Below, one piece after another: positions 1-7,922 of a DNA stretch of 49,361 nt. How positions within the stretch are numbered: the first letter of the stretch is position 1; each line of letters opens with the position of its first letter. The notes under the pieces are model-generated. The model worked only from the letters and a program-made list of their open reading frames with translations, ran no database searches and was not told the DNA's origin. Origin of the DNA: Lachnospiraceae bacterium (GTDB taxonomy: Bacteria; Bacillota; Clostridia; Lachnospirales; Lachnospiraceae); assembly GCA_022792535.1 (NCBI GenBank), contig JAAWBG010000061.1, forward strand, positions 1 to 49,361. Direction: 5' to 3'. The translations under genes and the position numbers were made by a program.

Positions 1-141
1 AAGTATCTTTCCTATAAGAGAAAAATAATATGCGCACTCGCACAAGAGGTAAAATATTGCTTCGCAATTGTGCTGGGCGCGCAAAGTGTCCAGGCCCCTC
101 ATGAGTGAGGGGTTAGGGGAGATGAAGTGGGCCTGCCCACT
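1..141 (+). repeat. Family A palindromic repeat, copy 1 (left end cut by window edge)
   Basis: The first 23 bases are the right arm of a hairpin whose complete form is seen at 32620-32683. They are followed by a core (about 24-80) that is nearly identical to 32682-32740 and 34775-34832 and contains the nested stem ATTGC-ttc-GCAAT. A CCCCTCA-tgag-TGAGGGG hairpin (95-112) and an AGTGGG-cctg-CCCACT hairpin (126-141) follow. The tail hairpins differ from copy 3 by compensatory changes. The open frame at 68-325 runs through these palindromes and is not a credible gene. Confidence 0.85.
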
Positions 142-143
142 AT

Positions 144-185
144 TTTCTCTTATAGGAAATTCCTTTGGATTTCCTATAAGAGAAA
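144..185. repeat. TTATAGGA hairpin module
   Basis: A 17-bp perfect inverted repeat (144-160 with 169-185) encloses an 8-nt loop. The arm sequence CTCTTATAGGAAA is shared with the hairpin at 32620-32683 and is related to the arms at 49094-49157. It joins the family A module on its left to the GC-rich module D on its right. Confidence 0.8.
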
Positions 186-194
186 GTAGAGTGA

Positions 195-248
195 TCGCAC
201 TGCGGCGGAAAGGAAATGAACCGCGGGAGCGGCCCGCCGCAGGCGGAG
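195..248. repeat. GC-rich repeat module D, copy 1
   Basis: This 54-bp module differs at two positions from 49190-49243. A 9-bp outer stem (CTGCGGCGG 200-208 with 234-242) encloses a small CCGC-ggga-GCGG hairpin (221-232). It is much more GC-rich than its surroundings. At both sites it lies to the right of a hairpin with a TATAGGAAA-type arm and to the left of a further hairpin, so the order of modules is kept. Confidence 0.8.
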
Positions 249-274
249 AATCCTGCGAAGCAGGATTCTTTCTT
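247..274 (+). terminator. Terminator-like hairpin ending the repeat cluster
   Basis: A perfect 10-bp stem, AGAATCCTGC (247-256) with GCAGGATTCT (260-269), has a gaa loop and is followed by a T-rich tract. It could stop transcripts that cross the repeat cluster before the araC-type gene. Confidence 0.55.
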
Positions 275-391
275 GTCTGCACCATGAGACAACATCCTCT
301 TATAAATCTCCTGATTCTTCTGTGATTGTAAATCCTATACAATTTATCGGCTGATTGTTACATCCATGTAATTCACTTATAGAGAAAAAAC

Positions 392-433
392 TTGTATGAT
401 GATATGGTATTATGGTAAAATATCCTCAAAAAT
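392..433 (+). promoter_or_regulatory. Candidate promoter and AraC operator half upstream of the regulator
   Basis: TTGTAT (392-397) and TAAAAT (416-421) are 18 bp apart and could be weak -35 and -10 boxes. The -10 lies inside a 19-nt motif, GTAAAATATCCTCAAAAAT (415-433), that recurs with one mismatch at 1442-1460 upstream of the reductase operon. Repetition of a motif before the regulator and its presumed target suggests an operator and autoregulation. This is inference. Confidence 0.5.
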
Positions 434-496
434 GATAGAATGATAAAACAATAGGAATATGGTAAGAAAAAATAAATATATTTATGGAGAGTAGAA

Positions 497-1411
497 ATGC
501 AAGTATATAAGGTGGAAACAGACGAATCTCTGCAGTCAGTATTGGAATATGGAACACCGGAATTTCCTTTTATGTATTATTATGATGAAATCAATCGGTA
601 TCATGAGAAATCTGTGGAGTGGCACTGGCATAATGAACTGGAACTATCCTTTGTGGTTGCAGGGCCGGTGGAGTGTTATGTTGGAAAAGAAAAAGTAGAG
701 TTACAGTCGGGGGACGCCCTCTTTGTCAATCAGGGAATCATTCACCGCTTTGCCTCTGGATCTGGGGCAGTAATGGTGCATTATGTGTTTGGTTCAGAAT
801 TTATTTCTCCCTTTGGAAGCCGGATTCATACCCAATATGTTCTGCCGGTGCTGGTATCTTCGCTGTTGTTAAAGAAAATAGAGGGGGAAAGTGCAGAGGG
901 ACAGTCTATTTTAAAAAATATGATAAGAATGCACAGCGAGCTGGAGATTCAGGCAGAAGCCTGGGAACTGCGGGTGAAAAACTGCATGCTGCATGTCTGG
1001 AACGATTTGTATGGCATGTTGAAAGAAGAGCTGCTTTCCCTGTCTGGCAATAAGACGAAAAATGATAATAGAACTTATGCAAGAATAAGAAAAATGCTGA
1101 ATTACATTCACAGGAATTATGGGGAGGAAATGACGCTGGAGGAGATTGCAGAGTCTGCGGATATCAGCAAAAGCGAGGCTCTCCGGTGTTTCAAGGCAGG
1201 GCTTCAGACTACGCCTATGGCCTATCTGACCCAGTATCGTTTGAACTGTGCGAAGGATCTGCTGCAGAAGGGTCAGGACAGCGTGCAGAAGATTGCTTTA
1301 AAATGTGGCTTTGACAACAGCTCTTATTTTTGCAAAGTGTTTAAAAAGCATCTTGGAATATCGCCCCTGGAATTTTGTGAAGTGTATGCAGATGAAAATT
1401 TAAAGATCTGA
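497..1411 (+). CDS. AraC family transcriptional regulator
   Basis: A 304-residue one-component regulator. An N-terminal cupin-like sensor domain is visible around residues 40-90, with HWHNE at 43-47 and the cupin-type SGDALFVNQG near 71-80. The C-terminal part, from about residue 195, is an AraC double helix-turn-helix: TLEEIAESADISKSEALRCF gives the first helix pair and ALKCGFDNSSYFCKVFKKH the second. The ATG at 497 follows GGAGAG at 7 nt. It is transcribed toward the reductase/membrane-protein operon starting 133 bp downstream. A nearly identical 19-nt motif lies before its own start and before that operon, so it probably controls both. The small-molecule effector cannot be read from the sequence. 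Confidence 0.93.
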   Translation: MQVYKVETDESLQSVLEYGTPEFPFMYYYDEINRYHEKSVEWHWHNELELSFVVAGPVECYVGKEKVELQSGDALFVNQGIIHRFASGSGAVMVHYVFGSEFISPFGSRIHTQYVLPVLVSSLLLKKIEGESAEGQSILKNMIRMHSELEIQAEAWELRVKNCMLHVWNDLYGMLKEELLSLSGNKTKNDNRTYARIRKMLNYIHRNYGEEMTLEEIAESADISKSEALRCFKAGLQTTPMAYLTQYRLNCAKDLLQKGQDSVQKIALKCGFDNSSYFCKVFKKHLGISPLEFCEVYADENLKI

Positions 1412-1441
1412 GAAAGGATTCAAAATTTGTCCCCCTGGATT

Positions 1442-1524
1442 GTAAAATATCGTCAAAAATTGTATAAAAGACTTGAAAATATAATGATTTAATGGTATTT
1501 TATAATTGTAAAATATCACAAAAT
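1442..1524 (+). promoter_or_regulatory. Repeated operator motif upstream of the reductase operon
   Basis: GTAAAATATCGTCAAAAAT (1442-1460) matches 18 of 19 positions of the motif before the AraC gene. A shorter third copy, GTAAAATATCACAAAAT, lies at 1508-1524. The spacing of 66 bp is about six helical turns. TATAAT hexamers occur at 1480-1485 and 1501-1506, but no well-spaced -35 is clear, as expected for an activator-dependent promoter. Confidence 0.5.
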
Positions 1525-1544
1525 ATGAAGGAGGAATCATACAT

Positions 1545-3488
1545 ATGAAAAACAAATATTTTCCCAATCTGGCAAGCCCTATTACGATCAATGGCGTAAC
1601 ATTTAAAAATAGAATATTTGGTGCGCCTATGTCTAATCCAGAGCTGGACCCAGACTGCCATATGAGAGAAGAAGACATTGCTTTCCATGCAAATCGAGGC
1701 AGGGGAGGTCTTGCAAGTGTCTGTATCGGTCTTGGTATTGTAGAAGCGGTGGGACGTTCTCACACAAAAGAAGTGATTCTTTATGATGATATGTCTCTTC
1801 CGTCACTGAAAAGAATGGCAAATGAGTTTCATAAACATAACTGTAAGGCTACGATGGAGCTTGCCCATGGCGGTAAGTTTGGGGCGGCAAGAAGCCATGC
1901 TGCAGCTGAGTATTCCTTAATCGGACCAAATGACGAAGTAAATGCTCAGGGAGTTCCGGTCAAAGCAATGACAGATGAGCAGATTGAGGCTACCGCTCAG
2001 TCCTTCGGCGATGCGGCAAAGCTTGTAAAAGAAGCTGGTTTTGATATGATTTTGATTCACGGTGGACATGGATGGCTTCTGGGCCAGTTTGCTTCTCCCT
2101 ATTTCAATAGAAGAACAGATAAATGGGGCGGAAGTTTAGAAAACCGTATGCGTTTTTCCCTTCTTGTGATTGACAAAGTGCGTGAAGCAGTTGGACCGGA
2201 TTTTCCGATTGAATTCCGTATGAGCGGGGAAGAGTGTATTCCAGGCGGATATGATGTAAAAGAAGCAGTTGAGATGGCAAAGATGATTGACGGAAAAGTA
2301 GATATTATACATGTTTCAGCCGGAATTCATGAGAATGATGATGTGTTTGTCATTACCCATCCGTCTATGATGATTGAACACGGATGTAATGTTCATCTTG
2401 CAGCAGAAATCAAAAAACATGTGAAGACGCCGGTTGCTACCCTTGGAGGGATCAACGATGTTGATATGATGGAAGAAATTATCGCTTCTGGAAAAGCAGA
2501 TATTGTGGAAGTTGCCCGTCAGTCTCTCTGTGATCCTTATTTCCCGGAAAAAGCATTTTCAGGAAAGAAAGAAGATATTACACAGTGCTGCCGCTGCTAT
2601 TCTTGTTTCTTTAATTATCTGTCAAACAGAAATTACTGCTGCGCATTTAACCCTGTAATCGGAGATGAGCTGGAACATAAATATGGATTTCCGGCAACTA
2701 CGCCGAAAAAGGTTGTCGTTGTAGGCGGAGGCCCAGGCGGTATGGAAGCGGCCGTTACAGCAGCTCAGAGAGGCCATTCTGTAACCCTTTATGAAAAGAA
2801 AGACAGACTTGGCGGACAGATTGTGCATGAACAGTATATTCCATTTAAAAAGGATATGTATCATTTTATCGAAGTACTTGCGGCACGCTGCGAAAAAGAA
2901 GGCGTGGAAGTTCATTTGAATACAGAGGTAACACCAGAGCAGGTGGAAGCAATGGGAGCGGATGTTGTGATCTCGGCAGTAGGCGCAAAGCCAGTGGTAC
3001 CGCAGATTCCTGGTATTGACAGCAAGAAGGTTGTTGGATTAGAAGCTCTGGAAAGTGAAAAACCGGCAGTAGGACAGAAAGTAGTTGTGCTGGGCGGCGG
3101 ACTTGTGGGATCAGAAGTGGGTATTTATCTTGATATGCTGGGCAAGGACGTAACGATTGTAGAGATGAAAGATACGTGGGCTGCCGATTCTTATTGGATG
3201 CACAAGGTTGCTTTGGATAAATACATTCGCGACAGCAAGATACAGATCAAAGTCAGCACTACAGCAAAAGAAGTGACTGAGCAGGGACTTCTCTGTGATA
3301 CGCCGGATGGAGAGCTTCTTCTTGAGGCAGATACCATTCTTCTTGCGGCAGGCATGAAGGCTGACCGGGCCCTTGCAGATGAGCTTTATAATACTGCTCC
3401 TCGTGTATTTGAAGTGGGAGACGCCATCAAAGCAGGACGTGTGGTTGACGCAGTGAAAGTTGGATATTACAGAGCTCTTGATATTTAA
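1545..3488 (+). CDS. NADH:flavin oxidoreductase of the old yellow enzyme / 2,4-dienoyl-CoA reductase type (BaiCD-like)
   Basis: A 647-residue three-domain flavoprotein. Residues 1 to about 345 form the FMN TIM barrel, with the family signature HGGHGWLLGQF (H172, H175) followed by NRRTDKWGGSLENRMRF. Cysteines at 348, 349, 351, 354 and 365/366 occupy the 4Fe-4S ligand region. The C-terminal half has two dinucleotide-binding motifs, VVVGGGPGGMEA (about 390) and VVLGGGLVGSEV (about 517), for FAD and NAD(P)H. Enzymes of this build reduce enoate or enone double bonds, for example 2,4-dienoyl-CoA reductase and the bile-acid enzymes BaiCD and BaiH. The substrate here is unknown because no other bai gene is present. 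AAGGAGG lies 10 nt before the ATG. It forms an operon with the membrane protein 29 bp downstream. Confidence 0.93.
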   Translation: MKNKYFPNLASPITINGVTFKNRIFGAPMSNPELDPDCHMREEDIAFHANRGRGGLASVCIGLGIVEAVGRSHTKEVILYDDMSLPSLKRMANEFHKHNCKATMELAHGGKFGAARSHAAAEYSLIGPNDEVNAQGVPVKAMTDEQIEATAQSFGDAAKLVKEAGFDMILIHGGHGWLLGQFASPYFNRRTDKWGGSLENRMRFSLLVIDKVREAVGPDFPIEFRMSGEECIPGGYDVKEAVEMAKMIDGKVDIIHVSAGIHENDDVFVITHPSMMIEHGCNVHLAAEIKKHVKTPVATLGGINDVDMMEEIIASGKADIVEVARQSLCDPYFPEKAFSGKKEDITQCCRCYSCFFNYLSNRNYCCAFNPVIGDELEHKYGFPATTPKKVVVVGGGPGGMEAAVTAAQRGHSVTLYEKKDRLGGQIVHEQYIPFKKDMYHFIEVLAARCEKEGVEVHLNTEVTPEQVEAMGADVVISAVGAKPVVPQIPGIDSKKVVGLEALESEKPAVGQKVVVLGGGLVGSEVGIYLDMLGKDVTIVEMKDTWAADSYWMHKVALDKYIRDSKIQIKVSTTAKEVTEQGLLCDTPDGELLLEADTILLAAGMKADRALADELYNTAPRVFEVGDAIKAGRVVDAVKVGYYRALDI

Positions 3489-3517
3489 TAAAATTCTTTA
3501 CAGGAGAGGAATAAATT

Positions 3518-4564
3518 ATGGATGTTTTGATTACGATACTTACAGCCTTTATTTCCGGAGCCCTGGCAGCCGCTCTTGGAGCTCTTGGGTCCGTGATCCT
3601 GACAGCTCTCGTCTCAATTATAGGTGTGTTTGCCATTATGGCAGGATGTGAATTTAACATTATATCTGAGATTGCTTTTGGAATGTTTTTAGGACCTCAG
3701 GTGGCCTTTGGACCGGCGCTGTGCGCTATGAATTATGCATGGAAGAGAGGATATATTGAAGACAGCAAGGGTCTTGCCTTTCCTCTTGGATCTCTGCAGA
3801 AAGCAGATGTGCTTGTGGTAGGCGGAATTTTTGCGGTAGCCGGCTGGTATCTCAACGTTGCATTGGGAACATACATGCCAGGCATGTTTGATACAGTGGC
3901 GGCTGCCATTGTAATCCTCAATATGATTTCTAAAGTGATGTTTGGCAATGAAGGTCTGATTGGAAAGGTACCGGAAGGTGACAAGCGGTTTGGAGTGACA
4001 AGCAAAAATAAATGGCTTCCCCATATGACCTATGGACATGGATATTCTTACTGGTTGTTTGGAGGCGCGGTGGGATTTATCTCAGCATATCTGGTATATG
4101 TGCTCAGTGAGTTTTCAAAAACGGTGAATAATCCTATGATTGCAGGAGTTTCCTTTGTGCCGGTCTGGGCTATTACCGTGGTATTTCTTATTCTGATGTG
4201 TTGCGGCCTGCCATGTCCGGTCCTTCATCACATTGGTCTGGTAGGCGCATATGGCGGGCAGATGGCATATAATGCCGGATGTTCTGAGATCAGTGTGCTG
4301 CTTTGGGGCTTTGCCTTTGGCATTTTTGCACATTATGCAGGCGATCTTTTGGCAGATCTCTTCTTCGTATATGGAGAAGGGTACGTGGACCCGCCTTCTC
4401 TTTCCATGCTGTTTTGCTCTGTATTTGCCTTTGTGATTTGTCCGGCTCTGGGACTTGTGAACCCAGACAGCGCCATATCAGTGGCAGCTCCCCTTGTCAT
4501 AATAGCGGTATTTGCAGTGATTGCAGTGATTACGGAAGGTAAATTGAAAAAAGCAGAAGTATAA
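3518..4564 (+). CDS. Polytopic membrane protein, unrecognised family (candidate permease of the reductase operon)
   Basis: A 348-residue, very hydrophobic protein with about eight to ten predicted membrane segments, the first two packed into residues 3-45. Conserved-looking polar stretches sit between helices, such as FGPALCAMNYAWKRG, the loop WLPHMTYGHGYSYW and VYGEGYVDPPS. Their glycine/proline content suits a transporter rather than a simple anchor. I do not recognise the family. It starts 29 bp after the reductase with GGAGAGG upstream and is followed by a terminator, so the two genes form a closed operon. By context it may move the substrate or product of the reductase. That role is inference. 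Confidence 0.8.
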   Translation: MDVLITILTAFISGALAAALGALGSVILTALVSIIGVFAIMAGCEFNIISEIAFGMFLGPQVAFGPALCAMNYAWKRGYIEDSKGLAFPLGSLQKADVLVVGGIFAVAGWYLNVALGTYMPGMFDTVAAAIVILNMISKVMFGNEGLIGKVPEGDKRFGVTSKNKWLPHMTYGHGYSYWLFGGAVGFISAYLVYVLSEFSKTVNNPMIAGVSFVPVWAITVVFLILMCCGLPCPVLHHIGLVGAYGGQMAYNAGCSEISVLLWGFAFGIFAHYAGDLLADLFFVYGEGYVDPPSLSMLFCSVFAFVICPALGLVNPDSAISVAAPLVIIAVFAVIAVITEGKLKKAEV

Positions 4565-4583
4565 ATAGAAATAGGAACGGAAG

Positions 4584-4622
4584 AAAAGAGAGACTGCAGC
4601 GATTCGCGGCAGCCTCTCTTTT
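4584..4622. terminator. Bidirectional rho-independent terminator
   Basis: AAAAGAGAGACTGC (4584-4597) pairs with GCAGCCTCTCTTTT (4609-4622) with one mismatch and an 11-nt loop, with A and T runs on the two sides. It separates the convergent reductase operon and lysR-type gene and overlaps the stop codon of the latter. Confidence 0.85.
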
Positions 4623-5502
4623 AACTTAATTTGGAGATAAAATAATCAATAAATAATTTAGCATTTTTGTTTAGTTTTTGGAAATCCTGAAAAATAATTC
4701 CGATTTCCCAATCCATAGTTTCATCTACAATCGGTATGCAGACAAGCTCGTCCCGGTTGGCCTCCTCGTATACATGTTTGACACAGATGAGAATGCCCTG
4801 ATTTTGTACAGCCAGTTTTACTAATTGACTTACATCCGCAGATTTGTAAATGATATTTGGCTCAAAACCAGCTTTTTTGCAGGCATAGGCTGTGCGGTAA
4901 TGAATGTTGTAACGGTTGTTAAAAAAGAGAAAATCTTCTTCTGCCAGTTCCTTTAGAAAAATGTTCTGACGGTGAGCCAGAGGGTGGTTTTTGCTGGCGA
5001 TAAAAAATACTTGTTCCCGATAGAGAGGCAGGAATTGAAAGCCCTGAAGATGCCAGGGTTTGGTGGAGAGGCCAAAGTGGTGGGGATCTGCCTTTACATA
5101 ATTTTCACAGTCCTTATCCGCCACTTCGATCTGTTCTAAAGTCAGACCTGGAAATTGTTTTTCAAATTCCATCAGATAGCGGATGGGAATGCTTCTGAAA
5201 AATCCAGGAGCCACACAGAAATTCAGGTTTCCCCGGTGTATGTTGAAATAATTGTAAGATTCACGGGCGGCCTCTTCAAAATTATGACAGATATGTTTAA
5301 ACTTGTTTTTTAAATATTTTCCATCCTCTGTCAGCTGGATGCCCTGTGTCGTCCGAAGAAAGAGAAGAGTTTCAAATTCTTCCTCTAATTTTTTAATTGC
5401 CTTACTTAAGGCCTGCTGCGAGATATAAAGCTCTCTGGCAGCCTGGGAAATACTGCTGCATTCTGTTAATTTAATAAAATACTGCATATTTCTAAATTCC
5501 AT
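4621..5502 (-). CDS. LysR family transcriptional regulator
   Basis: A 293-residue LysR protein. The N-terminal winged helix is plain: MEFRNMQYFIKLTECSSISQ, then AARELYISQQALSKAIKKLE. The effector domain runs from about residue 90 to the end and includes the periplasmic-binding-like segment with CVAPGFFRSIP. The ATG at 5502 follows AGAGGAG at 7 nt. LysR regulators usually control a divergent neighbour, and that neighbour here is a broken reductase gene (5660-6388). The regulator may therefore have lost its local target, or may act on the intact reductase operon with which it converges. Its own frame is intact. Confidence 0.93.
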   Translation of the reverse strand: MEFRNMQYFIKLTECSSISQAARELYISQQALSKAIKKLEEEFETLLFLRTTQGIQLTEDGKYLKNKFKHICHNFEEAARESYNYFNIHRGNLNFCVAPGFFRSIPIRYLMEFEKQFPGLTLEQIEVADKDCENYVKADPHHFGLSTKPWHLQGFQFLPLYREQVFFIASKNHPLAHRQNIFLKELAEEDFLFFNNRYNIHYRTAYACKKAGFEPNIIYKSADVSQLVKLAVQNQGILICVKHVYEEANRDELVCIPIVDETMDWEIGIIFQDFQKLNKNAKLFIDYFISKLS

Positions 5503-5543
5503 ACGACGTCTCCTCTGTGAACAATTGAAAACTGATTTTTTTT

Positions 5544-5620
5544 ATTATAGCCTACAGTCTGTGGTTGTGACAACTACAATTTTTATGCAATTGTGAAGTG
5601 GGAAAGAAATTCGCTATAAT
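5544..5620. promoter_or_regulatory. Divergent promoters with LysR-type palindromes
   Basis: On the minus strand TTGTCA (5573-5568) and TATAAT (5549-5544) are 18 bp apart, reading into the LysR gene. On the plus strand TTGTGA (5591-5596) and TATAAT (5615-5620) are 18 bp apart, reading into the reductase remnant. Two inverted repeats sit between or over the -35 boxes: GTTGT-g-ACAAC (5564-5574) and ACAATT-N7-AATTGT (5576-5594). This is the usual architecture for LysR autoregulation and activation of a divergent gene. Confidence 0.7.
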
Positions 5621-5659
5621 AATAAAAAAGACGACGTGTTCAGCGGATTTGAGGAGAAG

Positions 5660-6388
5660 ATGATGCAGAATTTAACCAACCAATATCTTTTAAGCCCGCT
5701 TAATATCAAGGGGGTTATTTTTAAAAACAGGATTTTTAAAACCGTCGGTTCTGGAGTGGAAACAGATCTCACCGCCCGGACAGCAGACAGGTGTGATTTT
5801 CTTTGTGACAAAGACCATGTGAATACGGTTTCAGAAAATGATCTTTTAAAAATCCAGGAAATTTATGCCCGGGAAGCTGTGATGGCTGAAAAGGAAGGAT
5901 ATAAGGTAGGGGTTATCCATGGGGAAACGGGCACATTTCTGGGGAATTTTATTTCTCAGCGAGAGAATGACAGAAAGGATCAATGGGGCGGGAATTTTGA
6001 AAACCGTATGCGCCTGGTATTAAGTATCATTGAAAAAATCCATGAGGCAGTTGGAAATAAGCTGATCATTGAATTTTGCATGAGCGGTGCGGAATTTATA
6101 TCTAATGGATATACGGTGGAAGAAGGGATAGAGATTGCAAAAGCCCTTGACCAAAAAGTAGATATTCTGTATGTGGCTGCCGGCGTGGATGGGGGAAAAG
6201 ATTCTTTTTATAAAAAATATCCTGCCATGGGAATTCTGCATGGCAGTAATATCAGACTGGCTTCTGAGATTAAGAAACATGTCAATACATTGATCGCAAC
6301 CATCGGCGGACTGAATGATCCTAAGATGATGAATGATATCATTGCTGTGGGAAAGGCTGATATTCTATACAGTGATATCCTGCTTTGA
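5660..6388 (+). pseudogene. Degenerate fragment of an old yellow enzyme family reductase
   Basis: The frame aligns with the N-terminal barrel of the intact reductase at 1545: SPLNIKGVIFKNRIF, then KDQWGGNFENRMRL, then HGSNIRLASEIKKHV. About 75-80 residues are missing after roughly the first 40-45 residues of the remnant. The active-site region reads IHGETGTFLGNF where the intact gene has HGGHGWLLGQF, so the second histidine is lost. The frame stops at GKADILYSDILL, before the Fe-S and FAD/NAD domains, and no remnant of those is recognisable in the next 460 bp. GAGGAG precedes the ATGs at 5660 and 5663, and a good promoter lies upstream, so the piece may still be expressed. It is called a pseudogene on deletion, truncation and active-site loss together. 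Confidence 0.8.
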
Positions 6389-6848
6389 GGATGGAAAAGG
6401 AGCGCGTTTTTACAAAAGCAATGTCTTTCAACTCCGTCTGCTCTGCTTTTTTGAAATCTTTCATGATATTTTACGCTTTTCGATATCTCACAGTTCCCTT
6501 CTGGAACTTCTCATAATGGAAATGGTATCCTGCCATTTCCTAATTTTTTCATATCTGAAAATATAATCCATGAAACATAAATATCCTTACAACTTTGTAA
6601 GGTAATTGTAAGAGAAACACAATGCAGAATTAAGAGAAATAGAGTAACATGATCTCATCAGAAATCAATGCTTTTTTTATCTGGGTTATTCTTAAAAAAA
6701 TATTAAGAAATTTTATGAAGAAAAATCAAGAATATTTTCGTTAAATATAATAGAACGGTTCGGCAGATAATGGGAACCTCCAGAGAAAAGAGAAAGTATC
6801 CAGGGAAGAACAGACAGAATAAGGAAGGACGACAGTAGGAGAGGAAAG
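6389..6848. other. AT-rich intergenic region before the envelope operon
   Basis: No credible gene is seen. A palindrome, CCTTACAA-ct-TTGTAAGG, lies at 6585-6602. A good -10 hexamer, TATAAT (6746-6751), precedes the glycosyltransferase operon by about 100 bp, but no -35 box at proper spacing is obvious. The 77-residue open frame at 6333-6566 has no ribosome binding site and overlaps the decayed gene. Confidence 0.5.
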
Positions 6849-7874
6849 ATGATGAGAGATATTACATTTACAGTACCCTGTTATAATTCAGAAGATTATA
6901 TGGAGCGGTGTATTGACAGCCTGCTCAGCGCTGACGAACGAGCAGAGATCATTATTGTAGATGATGGTTCCACAGATGGAACGGGAGAGATTGCAGATAA
7001 TTATGCCAGAAATTACCCGGAAATCGTGCGGGTGGTACATCAGGAAAATGGCGGACATGGCGCAGGGGTAAACGCAGGTCTTGCCCTTGCAACTGGAAAA
7101 TATTTTAAAGTGGTGGATTCCGATGACTGGCTGGATGAGGAAGAGCTGCAGAAACTTCTGCGGAAAATAAAACAGTGGGAAAAGAATCACATTACGGTGG
7201 ATCTGATTATCTGCAATTACATTTACGATCATTTTTATGAGAATAAGACCAAACGGATGAGTTATAGAAATGTATTAAAAGAAAATAAGATCAGCAGCTG
7301 GAGCGATATCCGTCATTTTCGTCCATCTCAGTATCTGGTGATGCATTCTCTGTTTTTCCGGACCGAAGTATTGCGGGAGTCAGGAGTGAAACTGCCCAAG
7401 CACACCTTTTATGTGGATAACATATTTGCAAATCAGCCTTTGCCTTATGTAAATTCTCTGTGTTATCTGAACCTGGATCTGTATCATTATTCTTTGGGCC
7501 GGGAAGATCAATCTGTCAATGAAAAAGTATTGATGCAGCGGATTGACCAGCAGATTCGTGTGACGAAACTGGTTGCCGGATGTGCTGATTTAGAAAAAGT
7601 ACGAGAGGAAAATCCGAAGCTGGCGGGATATTTGGTTCGGAATATCTCAATCATGATGGCAATTTCTTCTATTCATCTTCTGTTGATTGGAACTTCAGAC
7701 GCCATGAAAAAACGGGAAATGCTTTGGAACTATGTAAAAAATCATAACCGCAGATTATATCATACCTTAAGACATAGGACCATCAGCGGTTTTACGTATC
7801 TTCCTGGAAAGATTGGCTCTCGTTTTACATTGGCGGGATATCGGATTGCACAGAAATTTTATCGGTTTAATTGA
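6849..7874 (+). CDS. Family 2 glycosyltransferase
   Basis: A 341-residue GT-A fold glycosyltransferase that moves a sugar from a nucleotide donor to an unknown acceptor. The donor-binding signatures are clear: FTVPCYNSEDYMERC near the N-terminus, IIIVDDGSTDGT (D38, D39), and the metal-binding VVDSDDW (D90, D92, D93). The C-terminal third carries no obvious membrane-spanning anchor beyond a moderately hydrophobic stretch near residues 260-285. GGAGAGG precedes the double ATG at 6849. It heads an operon with a permuted NlpC/P60-like protein and an LPG-synthase-type membrane protein, so a role in cell-wall or glycolipid assembly is likely. Confidence 0.92.
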   Translation: MMRDITFTVPCYNSEDYMERCIDSLLSADERAEIIIVDDGSTDGTGEIADNYARNYPEIVRVVHQENGGHGAGVNAGLALATGKYFKVVDSDDWLDEEELQKLLRKIKQWEKNHITVDLIICNYIYDHFYENKTKRMSYRNVLKENKISSWSDIRHFRPSQYLVMHSLFFRTEVLRESGVKLPKHTFYVDNIFANQPLPYVNSLCYLNLDLYHYSLGREDQSVNEKVLMQRIDQQIRVTKLVAGCADLEKVREENPKLAGYLVRNISIMMAISSIHLLLIGTSDAMKKREMLWNYVKNHNRRLYHTLRHRTISGFTYLPGKIGSRFTLAGYRIAQKFYRFN

Positions 7875-7922
7875 GATCAGAGTGAAAGACAGAAAACGTG
7901 AGAAGACTACAAAGGAAAAGAG

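Noticed and set aside
68-325. 85-residue open frame at the window start
   Set aside because: It runs through family A, the hairpin module and module D, all palindromic repeats, and has no ribosome binding site or protein-like composition.
1545-3488. Firm assignment as BaiCD of bile-acid 7-dehydroxylation
   Set aside because: Only the general family is supported. None of the other bai genes is in the window.
6333-6566. 77-residue open frame after the reductase remnant
   Set aside because: It overlaps the remnant out of frame, lacks a ribosome binding site and resembles no protein I know.
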